Below, in pieces: positions 21,262-30,908 of a stretch of 40,505 nucleotides of DNA. The stretch spans positions 1 to 40,505 of the forward strand of contig CAIZNN010000201.1 in the NCBI GenBank assembly GCA_903934285.1, read 5' to 3'. Each line of letters begins with the position of its first letter. Positions within the stretch are counted from its first letter, which is position 1. Both the position numbers and the translations under genes were made by a program. A model generated the notes under the pieces. That model was not told where the DNA came from, made no database searches, and worked only from the letters and a program-made list of their open reading frames with translations. The stretch comes from Akkermansiaceae bacterium (lineage in GTDB: Bacteria > Verrucomicrobiota > Verrucomicrobiia > Verrucomicrobiales > Akkermansiaceae).

Positions 21262-24200
21262 TCAAAACAACTCCGCTTGTGCGGGAGGTAGGAGGTCGAG
21301 TTGGGTGGCGTGGACGCCAGGCGAGGTGTTCGGCTTCGCCGCTTTGGCCGCGGCTTTCTTCTTGCTCTTCTTCTCGTGCAAGCCGGCGGCGAGTTCTTCG
21401 GCGTGGCGCTGGTGGTTGAGCGCGAGCAGGCGGTCGAGGACTTCCCGGCGGGCGGACTCGCTGAGGGTGTAGCGCTCGCCCTGTTTTGTGGCGTGGAAGC
21501 CGTGACCCAAGTCCAAATCGCTCCAGCCGTAGGCTGCGGCCACGGCTTGATCCATCTCCATATGCAACGACCGCAATCGCGCGATGTCCTCCGACCGTTC
21601 GCTCCGGTCGTGGAAACGGTTGTAGATTCCTGTCAGCCCGATACTAAGGGCTGTTGCGATACTCCTCCGAACGCTAAGGTAATTGTTTGCAATTGGAGAA
21701 ATTTCCAACTCCGCTTGGGCGGTGGCATCTCGTGGTAAAGGAAATGTCAAGAAACACTCTGAAGGTGAGTAACTGAGAATCGAGAGATTCGTGGTGCCGT
21801 AACGCCATGCCCATGCTTGATGAAGAGACGACTGCAGGGCAGCAAGCATGAGATTCGAGTCTGTGGTGAAAACTGTGAGTCGGTCGGAAAACACCCATTC
21901 CTTATCTACCGATTCAATGATGATGTGCGGTGTTACGCGCGATAGAACAAGCGCGCGGGTAACTGGGACTAATGCCGCTTCTAAGGCCCACCGCCACTGG
22001 CCAAAGTGCCACCAAGACTCACGAAGTTTTTTATTCCACGCCGTTGGCTTCGTCAGACCGTCACGATATGGTTTCACGTTTTGTTCGACCCATTCAAGAC
22101 ACTCCGGAAAATCCTGCGCGACTGGTCTCTCCTGATCTTTGCATATTGCCTCGCGGGATAGCGGCCAGTCGTAGAGTGTGACGATGTACTCATTCGGTTG
22201 CATATCGGGCGAACTATTCACCAGAGCTCCGGTCAGATACGGTCTCAGGACACGCTTGTAATGGGGCTTGCGGCTCAGTAACTCTGTCGCCCACTCATTA
22301 GGTGTGACAAACCCTTCTCCGCCAAGATTGATTCCCACGAATGCAATCCCCTCGTTCAATTTGAGCGGTTCTGGTGCGAGCGTCGTAGAGTTGGCGGGAC
22401 TGAGCGAGGCATCAATTCCATCAACCATCTGATCATCCACCCAATAGCCACCCCGCCACTCTCCTATACGAAGGCATACCATCGCGTAAAACACGGTGGC
22501 TTGGCCCGGCCATGGACTGCTTGGGCGAGCTCGAAAAATGCTATGTCCACGGCTGAGAATCTGCTCAAATCCGACTTCCCTAGCATCACCTTGGCCAAGA
22601 GAGTTTGTTACAATTAGACCGGCTGCGGCAGGCGTCTTGCAAAGCATCTCTGCGCGGAGCAGAAAATAAGCACACAGGTCTGCTGAGCCTCTAACTCCTG
22701 TGATGCCGCGAGCGATTCCTTGGACAAGGAGCGCGCGATACTCAGCTCCAAATGCATTGTTCAATTTTGTTCCACCCATGAATGGCGGGTTGCCGACAAA
22801 GCCGTCGAATCCGCCTCGAACGAATACTTCAGAATATTCTATCGCCCAGTGGAATGGCCTACGCCCATTGAGAGACCTGCCGGCAGCACGAGCAAGTTCC
22901 GAACTTGGGCTCGAAGTTTCAATTCCCGCGTCAGTGTCATGCTTCATCAGGTGCTGGACCTTCTCTGCTTCTTCGGCTCGTTGTTCCTCGTAGGCGTTGC
23001 CGTCGAGGCCGCGCAACTCAAAGGCGATGAGGCAGTCTGCAATCGCTTTGACCTTGGCGATGGCGTTCTCTGCTTCGGCGTGGAGGCGATTCTTGGTTTC
23101 GATTTGGATATTATCGTTAGATGGAAGTACTTCGAGAGCGCTGCGCTTGGCAGACGCTTCCTCCACATAGCGGAAAAGATTCATCGCTGCCAGAGGCACA
23201 TCGACGTAATCATCCTTCTTGCCCCTGAGAGTGAAGTTTTCTATCTGCTGGATAGAACTGACGCCGAGCAGGGAATCCCCGCACTTGAGGGCGTGGTCGA
23301 GGAAGGTGAACGGGCGGTCTTTTTGCAGGGTGATGAGCCAGAGGGAGAGCTTGGCCATTTCCACGGCCATCGGGTTGATGTCCACACCGTAAATGCAACG
23401 GTCGGCGACGTAGCGGCGGGCGAGGGCGAGTCGCTCGGCGGGGTCATTTGGTAGGAGTCGTTCACCCGCGGCACCGGTGGAGAACTCGCCATCCGGGGTG
23501 ATCAACATGGCACCCGCGTGTTCCTTTTCCGCGATCTCCCATGCCTCGCAAAGGCGTTCGGCGAGGTAGCGGCAGACTTGGACGAGTAAGGCCCCAGAGC
23601 CCATGGCGAGATCGCAGATTTTTAGAGCGAGGATTTCCTTGGGCGACCGGAGTTTCCACTCCGCCTCTGGCAAGCCCTCGGCGGGGCCGATGTAAACGAG
23701 GGGTTCGACGGTGTGCTTGACAATGGGTACGGTGAGAGATGGCGGCGTATAGTGAGTGCCGCTGCTGCGGCGGTCGGTGCCAGCGGTGACAAATACCGAT
23801 GTGGGACGAATGACGGCGAGGCGGCCAAAGTCGTCGGATCGAAGCAGGCCGGCGAAGGGTTGGAGGCGGCGGGCAAGGCGCGGGTTCTGGCCGCAGGCGA
23901 GAAGAAGAGAATGATCGAGGATCGTGGATCGAAGATCTTGGATGGCGGATGAAGAGGCGGCGGGGCCGCTGGGAGCATTGGCTTTGGCTTTGCCGCGGGC
24001 TTTGGGTTTGCCGTAACCGAGGTCGGATTCGAGAGCTTTGGCGCTGCGGCCGGTGGCGTCCGCTAGAAAGTCGATGAGGGCGGCGGGGGCTTGGCTGTAT
24101 TTCACCGGGTGGGTTGGAAACTCGACGATGCTGGTGCCATCGTCCGCCACCTTGCGTTCGTCGGATAGAATTTCCTCGGTGGCGTCGGAGTCGATGCCGG

Positions 24201-25614
24201 CGAGTTTTTCCAGTTGGGAAAGCGGAATTTCCGGTTCGTTTTTGCCGTCGAGGCCGAGGGTGACTTCGGTGGCGCGGCGGGCGGTGTGATCGAGCAAGCC
24301 TTCGTAAACGTGGCCGATTTGTTCGACATCGAGGGCGCGGAACGAGATGCGCCGGGTTTCCGCGGGACCGCCGCCGGGGACTCGCACGCGGAGGAGTTGG
24401 AGGGCTTCCAGTAGATGGAGGACCACGCGGTTGTTCACCGGCAACGGGTGGGCCGGGGTATTGCGCCAGCCGGTGTTCATTTCCCGGCCTTCGAGGAATG
24501 GGTAGCGGTCGGGATTGAAGAGCGAGCCGCCGTAGGCAGGCAGGCGCATGGCCTCGTGCTGCACACCGCCATGGACAGCGCGGAAGGTGGAAAGCAGACG
24601 TGACCAGGCATCGTGGCGGCGTTCGAGGACTTCCTCGCCCTGCTGGTCGGCGCGTTCGCGCAAGATTTCCCGCAGGGTGGACACGGCATAGTGCTGGTCG
24701 AAAAGCGGATCTCCTAACAAGAGCAAGCCGCGCTCCTCTGCGGAGAAGAGGAACACGAGCCGCATCATTACGGTGAGGGCGGCATCGTAAATTTCCTTTT
24801 CCGGGAGGCCGGAGAGGACGCTGCGGCCGGAGTCTTCATCGATCTGATCGAAGGCCTGGACGAGCATTTCCACGGCGCGGCGGACCTGGCGGCCAAGCTG
24901 GTCGGTGACTTCCTGCTGGTCCTTGGCGCTCTCCGCGTAAAGGGCGGCAAGGGTTTCCCCGGCAGCCACGCCAAAGAAGCGGCGGAGGCAGAGCAGACTG
25001 TGGAAGGCCCGCAGGGTGATGGGCTCCTGCATCCAGATGTCCGCATACCACGAGGCGAATCCGGTGGTTTCGCCGCGGGGGGCGTAAACAATCATCCAGT
25101 GCTCGCCATTGGTCACCAATCCGAGCGGGACACCGGTGGCGTGGAGCAACTCGGTCATGCGGGTGGCCGGGGAGGCTTTCCAAACCTTGCCGGCCACGGG
25201 CTTTTCCAAATTCTGGGCGGGCGGATAGGTGACGACGAGAAGCTGCGGGGTGGTGTCGGCATCCGCGGTGCCGCCTTGCGACCGGCGCAGGACGAGGTCC
25301 GGGCGGAGGGTCTCGCCGAAATGCGGCTGGGTGGCTTCGAGACCCGCGGGAATGGATTGACCCTCGGCAATGTAGTCGGCCGGCCATTCGAGGAGGTTTT
25401 CCAGGACGTGGCGGATCCACGCGGTGTGGACGTGGAGCAGCGGCCCGCCACGCTCAAGCCAGTCTTCGTAGGACTCGCGCAAGGCCGCGGCGCGGGTGGG
25501 ATCGCGCAGGTCGAGCCCCTGCGGGAACACGCGCAAGAGCACGGGCATGGAAAGAAACGGGCCGGAGGATTCGACCAGCGAAAGCCATTCGGTGTGGTGG
25601 CGGGCGGGGGTCAT
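21262..25614 (-). CDS. drmMI: DISARM adenine methylase DrmMI
   Basis: A 1450-residue N6-adenine methyltransferase. The family's THYTPPSLTVPIV segment lies near residue 620, the SAM-binding motif is CDLAMGSGALLVQV near 670, and the catalytic motif is GNPPFMGG near 941. The C-terminal half would carry the target-recognition domain. The first 250 residues look like a type IIG nuclease fold: LRPDLVLRRS, then QLLVVTYPP, then ATGVPLGLVTNGEHWMIVYA. The E-x-K expected at the second block is replaced by VTY, so the domain is probably inactive. In DISARM the methylase marks host DNA as self. It shares a 4-base overlap with drmD. PglX of BREX is similar in outline, but no BREX partner genes are present. 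The distal half has visibly lower GC than the proximal half. Confidence 0.93.
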   Translation of the reverse strand: MTPARHHTEWLSLVESSGPFLSMPVLLRVFPQGLDLRDPTRAAALRESYEDWLERGGPLLHVHTAWIRHVLENLLEWPADYIAEGQSIPAGLEATQPHFGETLRPDLVLRRSQGGTADADTTPQLLVVTYPPAQNLEKPVAGKVWKASPATRMTELLHATGVPLGLVTNGEHWMIVYAPRGETTGFASWYADIWMQEPITLRAFHSLLCLRRFFGVAAGETLAALYAESAKDQQEVTDQLGRQVRRAVEMLVQAFDQIDEDSGRSVLSGLPEKEIYDAALTVMMRLVFLFSAEERGLLLLGDPLFDQHYAVSTLREILRERADQQGEEVLERRHDAWSRLLSTFRAVHGGVQHEAMRLPAYGGSLFNPDRYPFLEGREMNTGWRNTPAHPLPVNNRVVLHLLEALQLLRVRVPGGGPAETRRISFRALDVEQIGHVYEGLLDHTARRATEVTLGLDGKNEPEIPLSQLEKLAGIDSDATEEILSDERKVADDGTSIVEFPTHPVKYSQAPAALIDFLADATGRSAKALESDLGYGKPKARGKAKANAPSGPAASSSAIQDLRSTILDHSLLLACGQNPRLARRLQPFAGLLRSDDFGRLAVIRPTSVFVTAGTDRRSSGTHYTPPSLTVPIVKHTVEPLVYIGPAEGLPEAEWKLRSPKEILALKICDLAMGSGALLVQVCRYLAERLCEAWEIAEKEHAGAMLITPDGEFSTGAAGERLLPNDPAERLALARRYVADRCIYGVDINPMAVEMAKLSLWLITLQKDRPFTFLDHALKCGDSLLGVSSIQQIENFTLRGKKDDYVDVPLAAMNLFRYVEEASAKRSALEVLPSNDNIQIETKNRLHAEAENAIAKVKAIADCLIAFELRGLDGNAYEEQRAEEAEKVQHLMKHDTDAGIETSSPSSELARAAGRSLNGRRPFHWAIEYSEVFVRGGFDGFVGNPPFMGGTKLNNAFGAEYRALLVQGIARGITGVRGSADLCAYFLLRAEMLCKTPAAAGLIVTNSLGQGDAREVGFEQILSRGHSIFRARPSSPWPGQATVFYAMVCLRIGEWRGGYWVDDQMVDGIDASLSPANSTTLAPEPLKLNEGIAFVGINLGGEGFVTPNEWATELLSRKPHYKRVLRPYLTGALVNSSPDMQPNEYIVTLYDWPLSREAICKDQERPVAQDFPECLEWVEQNVKPYRDGLTKPTAWNKKLRESWWHFGQWRWALEAALVPVTRALVLSRVTPHIIIESVDKEWVFSDRLTVFTTDSNLMLAALQSSLHQAWAWRYGTTNLSILSYSPSECFLTFPLPRDATAQAELEISPIANNYLSVRRSIATALSIGLTGIYNRFHDRSERSEDIARLRSLHMEMDQAVAAAYGWSDLDLGHGFHATKQGERYTLSESARREVLDRLLALNHQRHAEELAAGLHEKKSKKKAAAKAAKPNTSPGVHATQLDLLPPAQAELF

Positions 25615-28600
25615 CGTTTTGCTCCTTTCTCAAGCTGGGCGACGGCACGGTAGGGCACGAGGAAGGTCACGGCGAGCGGGAAGAGTCGCGGCTGCGGATT
25701 GGCATAACGGCTGCGGAGGTGGGAGGCCTCGCGTTCGAGTTCCGCGGGAATTTTCTTGAGGCGATCCCGGAGGCAGTCGATGTCGAGCTTGCGCTGGTTC
25801 TTTTCGTTCTGATCGTCGAGGCTCAATTGCAGTTGGGGATCATCCTCGTCAGACAGCGTATTCCTGATGGATTTGCTCAAATCCTCCATGATGGCGGTGA
25901 AGCTGGCCACTTCGCTATCGGCACGGTCGTCCAGAAATGTTTGGAGGTTTTTGGTGCGGTCCACCATGCGGGCGTCGAGGGACTTGATGAGCGGGTCCTC
26001 GATATTCTTCCAGAGGTTCTTGAGGGTGTCCTCGATGAAGCCTGGCGCGGCGGCGTCTTCCGCGGCGGCGATGGCGTTGTTGGTCTCGCCGACGTTCATG
26101 CGCTTGAAGCGGCCTTCCTGAATGATGCCGCCCGCGGTGATGATTTCCTCATGGACGCGCCGGTTGTCGCCACCCAGGACGAGGAGGCGGCCGTGGATAA
26201 TTACGGCGGGCGTTTGCAGGGCGCTGTCCGGCACCATGCGGGCGGTGAAGCGCTGGAGCTTTTTCGAGCGGTCCATTGACCAGACTTCCGCACGCAGCAG
26301 GCGCAGGCACATCTGGACGAGCCGGTGGTTGAGGTGGCACAGGACGACATCATCGCGGCCGGTGGCCAGCGAGTGATCGAACACGATGGGGCGGACCCGA
26401 TGGGTGTGAGGATGGGCGAGTCCCTCGGCACAATGGGACCATGAACCGGTGAGCGGCGGAAGCGTCCAGGCATCCTTGATGCCATTCACACTTGCAGGAA
26501 TGAGGGGTGGCTGGCCGGCAAGGGCAAGGCCGGTTTCAACGACACTGCGGATGCGCTCGGGCGTGAGGTGGAGATCGCGCTTGGTGTCGTGGAGTTGGCC
26601 GGCGAGTTTTTCGAGTTGCTCGCGGAGCTTGCGCTCGAATTTCAGGAGTGCTTTGGCGGGTGCCGCATCGGTTTCGGCACGGGCGGTGTCGAGCGTGCGG
26701 CGACGGCCCATCATGGCTTCCTCGACCTGATCGGCGATGACCGGGCCGACTTTCCCAAGGTCTTCGCGGATGGCCTCGACCTTGATGGCGGCGCGGAGAA
26801 GGAATTCGAGGTCGCCTTCAAGGTCGCCCGGGGCCTGGCCGGGTTTGGTGGCATCGAACCCTTTGCCGACGAAGTGGAAGATGTGGACCTCGTCATTTTT
26901 CTGCCCGTGCCGATCCACCCGCCCATTCCGTTGTTCCATACGGTTCGGGTTCCAGGGAATCTCATAATGGATGAGGCGGTGGCAGTGGTTCTGGAGGTTG
27001 ACGCCCTCGGAAGCGGCGTCAGTGGCAAGCAGGATGCGGATCGACGACTCAGAGGGATCGGACTGGAAGGCAGCCTTGATTTTCTCACGTTCGTCCAATG
27101 GCAGGCCTCCGTAGATGGTGAGCAGACGGTCATTGGCGGCGAGACCTTCCGCGGCGAGGATGCCGTGGAGCCATTTTTGGGTGGCACGGTATTCGGTGAA
27201 AATGATGACACGCTCGTTAGACCATTTTCCGCCGGGCTTGAGGGTTTTGTGAAGCCAGGCGATGAGTTCCTGCGCCTTGGTGTCGGCCTGGGTCGCGGCG
27301 GCGGCCCAGTGGCGGAGGTTCTTTAGGATGGCGGCCTCCTCGCTGGTGAGCGGGGCACTGTGGCGCGAGGCTGTCTCGACTTTTTCCGCTGTGTCCTCTT
27401 CGTATTCCTCGTCGTCCTGGTATTCGTCGTCCGCGCTGAGGCGCTGCATCCATGAGTGGCCAGTGGACGGGGTGCCGGCGCCCACGGATTTCGCATGTTT
27501 TTCGAGGGTGGAGGCGAAGGCGGCGGGGCAGGAGAACAGGCGCTTTTTTAGGAGTTTGAGCACGAACTCAGCGGCGAAGCGCTGGGTGGGAGTGGCAGCG
27601 GACTTGGCGCGCAGCTCGGTGTACCGCTGGAGATTGCGGTGCACCTGGCGCTCGGCTTCCGTGTAGGGAACCTCGATGTGTTTCACCAAGCGTTCGGCGA
27701 AGCGCCGGGAACCATCCCATTTCAGCTTCAACTCGGACTTGAGCCGACGGACCATCACGGCTTCGAGCTGTGTGCGGTTGGGCGGCACGGCACGAGCAAA
27801 GCGCTGGTTGTCGAGGAGCTCCAGAAGGGCGGAAAAGCTCTCCTTGTAGCCGTTGTGGGGGGTGGCGGATAGGAAGAGCTTGTGCTCGAAGAACGGCGCC
27901 AGACTGCGGATGGCTTGGGTGCGCTGGGAATCGAGGGCGTATTTCCCGCGGCCCGAGGGGGACACGTTATGGCACTCATCAAGAATCATCAGGTCGTACG
28001 GCCGCGGGTAGGCGGCCTCGTCACCCGCGGGCAAGGTTTCCCGGAACTGGCGCATCGGGCGCTCACGCTTGAGGAAGTCGATGGAAGTGATGAGGCGCGG
28101 GAAGTGGGACCACGGGTTGACGTGGATACCGCGTTTGCGGCGCAGCTCGCCGAGGAGATCGCGGTCAACGATGCGGAATTCGAGGCCGAACTTGTCGCGC
28201 ATTTCCTCCTTCCACTGCACCTGAATGGACGACGGGCACACAATCAGGATGGTGCGGGCACGGTGGCGGAGGATCAATTCCTGCGCCACGAGGCCGGCCT
28301 CGATGGTTTTTCCGAGGCCAACGTCGTCGGCGATCAGGAGGTTCACCCGGGGCATCTGGAGGGCGCGGACGACGGGGTCGAGCTGGTAATCGTCCACGTC
28401 GATGCCGGAGCGGAACGGGGCTTGGAGCGCCTTGTCGTCGGCCTGGGACACCGATCCCCAGGTGACTGCGTCGAGGAAGGCGTCGAAAATGCGAGGGGCG
28501 TCGAATTCCTCAAGCAGGGGCAGGCCGGATTTTTCAGGACATTGGACGCCCGGCTCCATTTCCCAGATGACTTGGAGTTCCTCGCCCAAGCCCTCATCCT

Positions 28601-28808
28601 CCACCGACGACAGACTGACCAGATGCTCTTTTCTGTTGCCGCTGGCAGCAAATTCCGCCGGCAGGTCGGAAATCCTGACATCAGAGACGACAAAGGGTCG
28701 CTGGCGGACATAGACAATTTGTCCTGGCTCTGGTGTGGCGACGATCATCTTGGCGTCATGCTTTTCTAGCAAAGCCAAAATGTCAGGCACAAAACGCCGA
28801 AAGTACAA
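25611..28808 (-). CDS. drmD: DISARM SNF2-like helicase DrmD
   Basis: A 1065-residue SNF2/Rad54-class translocase that defines class 1 DISARM. Motif I is ADDVGLGKTIEAGL near residue 162, motif II is ILDECHNVSP near 278, and motif III is LSATPHNGYKE. In the C-terminal lobe are VIIFTEYRATQKWL, LLATDAASEGVNLQNHCHRL, and motif VI NRMEQRNGRVDRHGQ. The C terminus from about 690 is helical and family-specific. Start at 28808 or at a second ATG at 28748 (MIVATPEPGQIVYVRQR), which fits the folded N terminus better. It is the first gene of the drmD-drmMI-ATPase-HNH block; its upstream region is shared with the divergent plus-strand pair. All helicase motifs are intact. Confidence 0.94.
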   Translation of the reverse strand: MYFRRFVPDILALLEKHDAKMIVATPEPGQIVYVRQRPFVVSDVRISDLPAEFAASGNRKEHLVSLSSVEDEGLGEELQVIWEMEPGVQCPEKSGLPLLEEFDAPRIFDAFLDAVTWGSVSQADDKALQAPFRSGIDVDDYQLDPVVRALQMPRVNLLIADDVGLGKTIEAGLVAQELILRHRARTILIVCPSSIQVQWKEEMRDKFGLEFRIVDRDLLGELRRKRGIHVNPWSHFPRLITSIDFLKRERPMRQFRETLPAGDEAAYPRPYDLMILDECHNVSPSGRGKYALDSQRTQAIRSLAPFFEHKLFLSATPHNGYKESFSALLELLDNQRFARAVPPNRTQLEAVMVRRLKSELKLKWDGSRRFAERLVKHIEVPYTEAERQVHRNLQRYTELRAKSAATPTQRFAAEFVLKLLKKRLFSCPAAFASTLEKHAKSVGAGTPSTGHSWMQRLSADDEYQDDEEYEEDTAEKVETASRHSAPLTSEEAAILKNLRHWAAAATQADTKAQELIAWLHKTLKPGGKWSNERVIIFTEYRATQKWLHGILAAEGLAANDRLLTIYGGLPLDEREKIKAAFQSDPSESSIRILLATDAASEGVNLQNHCHRLIHYEIPWNPNRMEQRNGRVDRHGQKNDEVHIFHFVGKGFDATKPGQAPGDLEGDLEFLLRAAIKVEAIREDLGKVGPVIADQVEEAMMGRRRTLDTARAETDAAPAKALLKFERKLREQLEKLAGQLHDTKRDLHLTPERIRSVVETGLALAGQPPLIPASVNGIKDAWTLPPLTGSWSHCAEGLAHPHTHRVRPIVFDHSLATGRDDVVLCHLNHRLVQMCLRLLRAEVWSMDRSKKLQRFTARMVPDSALQTPAVIIHGRLLVLGGDNRRVHEEIITAGGIIQEGRFKRMNVGETNNAIAAAEDAAAPGFIEDTLKNLWKNIEDPLIKSLDARMVDRTKNLQTFLDDRADSEVASFTAIMEDLSKSIRNTLSDEDDPQLQLSLDDQNEKNQRKLDIDCLRDRLKKIPAELEREASHLRSRYANPQPRLFPLAVTFLVPYRAVAQLEKGAKR

Positions 28809-29044
28809 AGTTTCTGAAGCGGGTGGCGAAAACCAAGGGGTGATGAATTACTGTTAGCGGCGTTTCTCCTCACTCACCTGGAGGAGTAGTGTGATGGGCT
28901 TGCTGATTGTTTGAGCGGGTCTTTGGATTTGGCTAACCTCGACCACGCCACCATCACGGAGTGCTTGCTAACTCCCGACACGTCGTGGCAGCATTTGCCG
29001 CGCGTTGGATTGAAGGAGCCAGCCTGCAAGAAGATCACCAAACC

Positions 29045-29788
29045 ATGCCCCTGCACCCCGATGCCCAGCGCCTGATCCGGAAAGTTGAGGAACTCTCCGG
29101 CCGGTTGGTCCATGTGACCGAGGACCCTGAATTGAGGATGATGGCGACGATCAGCCCCGCGCGTGGTGACGCCCCGGCACATTTCCTGCGCTACAGGCCG
29201 GGCACCCGTGCCGTCGATTACCTTGTGGCACACCAACTTGGGTTTCTGGTGCGGCTGTTCTCGTGTCCGGTCGATGACCGCTGGGTGGTCATGGCCACCG
29301 CCGCCGAGGAGCAGGCCGGGATTGAGGCGATGGGCCTGGGCGGCTCTCCGCCAGACCACGCACGGACGATGGGTACCAGAATCGTGACGCAACTGCGGAC
29401 CTATGCCATCGGAATCCGGGTCGATGACTGGATTTGGAAAAACCTGCCGGACCTGCGGGACCAGCAGAAACATTCGATTCTGTCGCAGTTGGCGGAGAAC
29501 GCCCGGTCGCTGGCCCCTGAGTTCCGGCACAAATTCCCCAAGCCGCTGGTTGACGCGAACACCACGATGAACGCGGCCTATGCCGTGACCTGGGGAGAAG
29601 TGTTGCAGGAACCTCGGTTCACGATCCCGTTCAAGGCCCTCGGCTATGGCGGAAAGGCGGCGGAACTGCTGGCAATTCTGCGGGACACACCCGATGATCC
29701 GCGCGCCGACCGGAGTTTGATCGAGCGATGGGCCGCCATCGTCGGACTCGCCGGCGCATTCCATTTCGAACCCCTCCTCCTGACCTAG
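29045..29788 (+). CDS. Degenerate metallopeptidase-like protein paired with a TPR protein
   Basis: A 247-residue protein. A block YRPGTRAVDYLVAHQLGFLVR (positions 50-70) looks like the core helix of an IrrE/M48-type zinc peptidase. The expected HExxH reads HQLGF here, so both the catalytic Glu and second His are missing. The rest is helical, with WVVMATAAEEQAG in the first half and TMNAAYAVTWGEVL further on. No membrane segment. The start at 29045 is chosen for its MPLHPDAQRLIRKVEE opening; an in-frame ATG at 28961 would add 28 residues of less typical sequence. It ends 3 bases before the TPR gene, so they form an operon. It diverges from drmD and may belong to the same defense island; that is inference. 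Confidence 0.75.
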   Translation: MPLHPDAQRLIRKVEELSGRLVHVTEDPELRMMATISPARGDAPAHFLRYRPGTRAVDYLVAHQLGFLVRLFSCPVDDRWVVMATAAEEQAGIEAMGLGGSPPDHARTMGTRIVTQLRTYAIGIRVDDWIWKNLPDLRDQQKHSILSQLAENARSLAPEFRHKFPKPLVDANTTMNAAYAVTWGEVLQEPRFTIPFKALGYGGKAAELLAILRDTPDDPRADRSLIERWAAIVGLAGAFHFEPLLLT

Positions 29789-29790
29789 CA

Positions 29791-30888
29791 ATGCCTGACA
29801 CGCCCCACGAAGTCCATTTGGATCTGGCCGAGTTCGACCGCGCCCAATTGCCCGAGGGCCAGCGCGCCTTGCAGGGAGACGCCTTCCGCCAGGCGGTGCG
29901 GGAACATTTGAGTGGCGAGTTCCTCCGGGAAAGCGGTGCCGCGGAAGTGGTGGTGACGGAGGACCGCATCATCATGCGTTGGTCGGCCACCGCCAAACGC
30001 GCGTCACTCACCGCCCAGGGCATCGACTATCTCAAGCAGGGGAATTACGACAAGGGGGTTTCCACGTTGCGGGTGGCGCTGCAACGGAACCCGGCCGACG
30101 CCGACGCGTTGTTCAATCTGGCCATCGCCCTGAGCAACAAAGGCAACTTGGACGAGGCGGTGGAATTGTTGCAGCGCTTGCTGGCGGAGCAACCGGCCCA
30201 CGCGGGAGCGTGGGTGGCTCTGGGGGTGGCGCAGGCGAGCCAGGGCGCCAACACGGCCGCCATCGAGTCGTTGCGGTCGGCTGTCGCACTGGATCCCCGG
30301 AACGGTTACGCACAAATGAACCTCGGCGCGATTCTCTCGCGTGCCGGACGTGCCGCCGACGGCGTGGTGCATCTTCAACAGGCCACGCAACTGCTCCCTT
30401 CCGACCCGCAGGCATGGCTCAACCTGGCCATGGGCCTGGAGGAAACCGGAAACCTTGGCGCTGCCGCCGCAGCCTACAAACAAGTGCTTGTCATCGACCC
30501 GACCGGACAACTGTCCCAACGCGCCGAGGAAGGCCGTAGCCGGATTACCGAGATCACCTTCCGCACCCGCGGTGGCGGCCTCCGCCCGGACGCCACCTTC
30601 CATTGTTTGGGTGCCTTGGAGTTGTTCCAAGGCATGCCGGAGGCGGATATCCAGCGCATCGTCGTCGAGATCGCCGTGCTCGGTTCGCGCGGACTCAAGG
30701 TCAATGATCCGGCGGAGCATTACACGCTGCGCACGCTTCCAGGGAAGTTCTCGGGTCTTCACCTTCTGTGCATCGAATATGCCGGACTCAAGGTGATCGA
30801 CCCGTCCGCCGACATCGGCTTCGATCTATCCGCCGAGTACGCCGAGGCCTGCAGGCTGCATGGCAACCGCGAGTCAGGACCGGGCTGA
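29791..30888 (+). CDS. TPR-repeat protein
   Basis: A 365-residue protein. After an N-terminal segment of about 70 residues (PHEVHLDLAEFDRAQ) it carries five TPR units between about 75 and 245, with typical W/L-G-Y-A patterns such as ALFNLAIALSNKGNLDEA and AQMNLGAILSRAGRAADG. The last 110 residues form a separate domain (PDATFHCLGALELFQGM, then VEIAVLGSRGLKVNDP and KFSGLHLLCIEYAGLKVID) that I do not recognise. TPRs act as protein-binding scaffolds, and the most likely partner is the product of the gene 3 bases upstream. The start at 29791 directly follows the upstream stop; a frame from 29728 would overlap that gene. No signal peptide. Confidence 0.88.
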   Translation: MPDTPHEVHLDLAEFDRAQLPEGQRALQGDAFRQAVREHLSGEFLRESGAAEVVVTEDRIIMRWSATAKRASLTAQGIDYLKQGNYDKGVSTLRVALQRNPADADALFNLAIALSNKGNLDEAVELLQRLLAEQPAHAGAWVALGVAQASQGANTAAIESLRSAVALDPRNGYAQMNLGAILSRAGRAADGVVHLQQATQLLPSDPQAWLNLAMGLEETGNLGAAAAAYKQVLVIDPTGQLSQRAEEGRSRITEITFRTRGGGLRPDATFHCLGALELFQGMPEADIQRIVVEIAVLGSRGLKVNDPAEHYTLRTLPGKFSGLHLLCIEYAGLKVIDPSADIGFDLSAEYAEACRLHGNRESGPG

Positions 30889-30908
30889 CCGGCGATGGCG
30901 ACAAACCT

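Noticed and set aside
21262-28808. BREX locus (PglX-like methylase with helicase)
   Set aside because: No PglZ, BrxC, BrxA/B or BrxL gene is present, while DrmA, DrmB and DrmC are clear, so DISARM fits.
28874-29791. Long minus-strand frame (305 residues) opposite the plus-strand gene at 29045
   Set aside because: It is Gly/Arg/His-rich with no domain pattern. The plus frame has regular helices, a metallopeptidase-like block and a close TPR partner.
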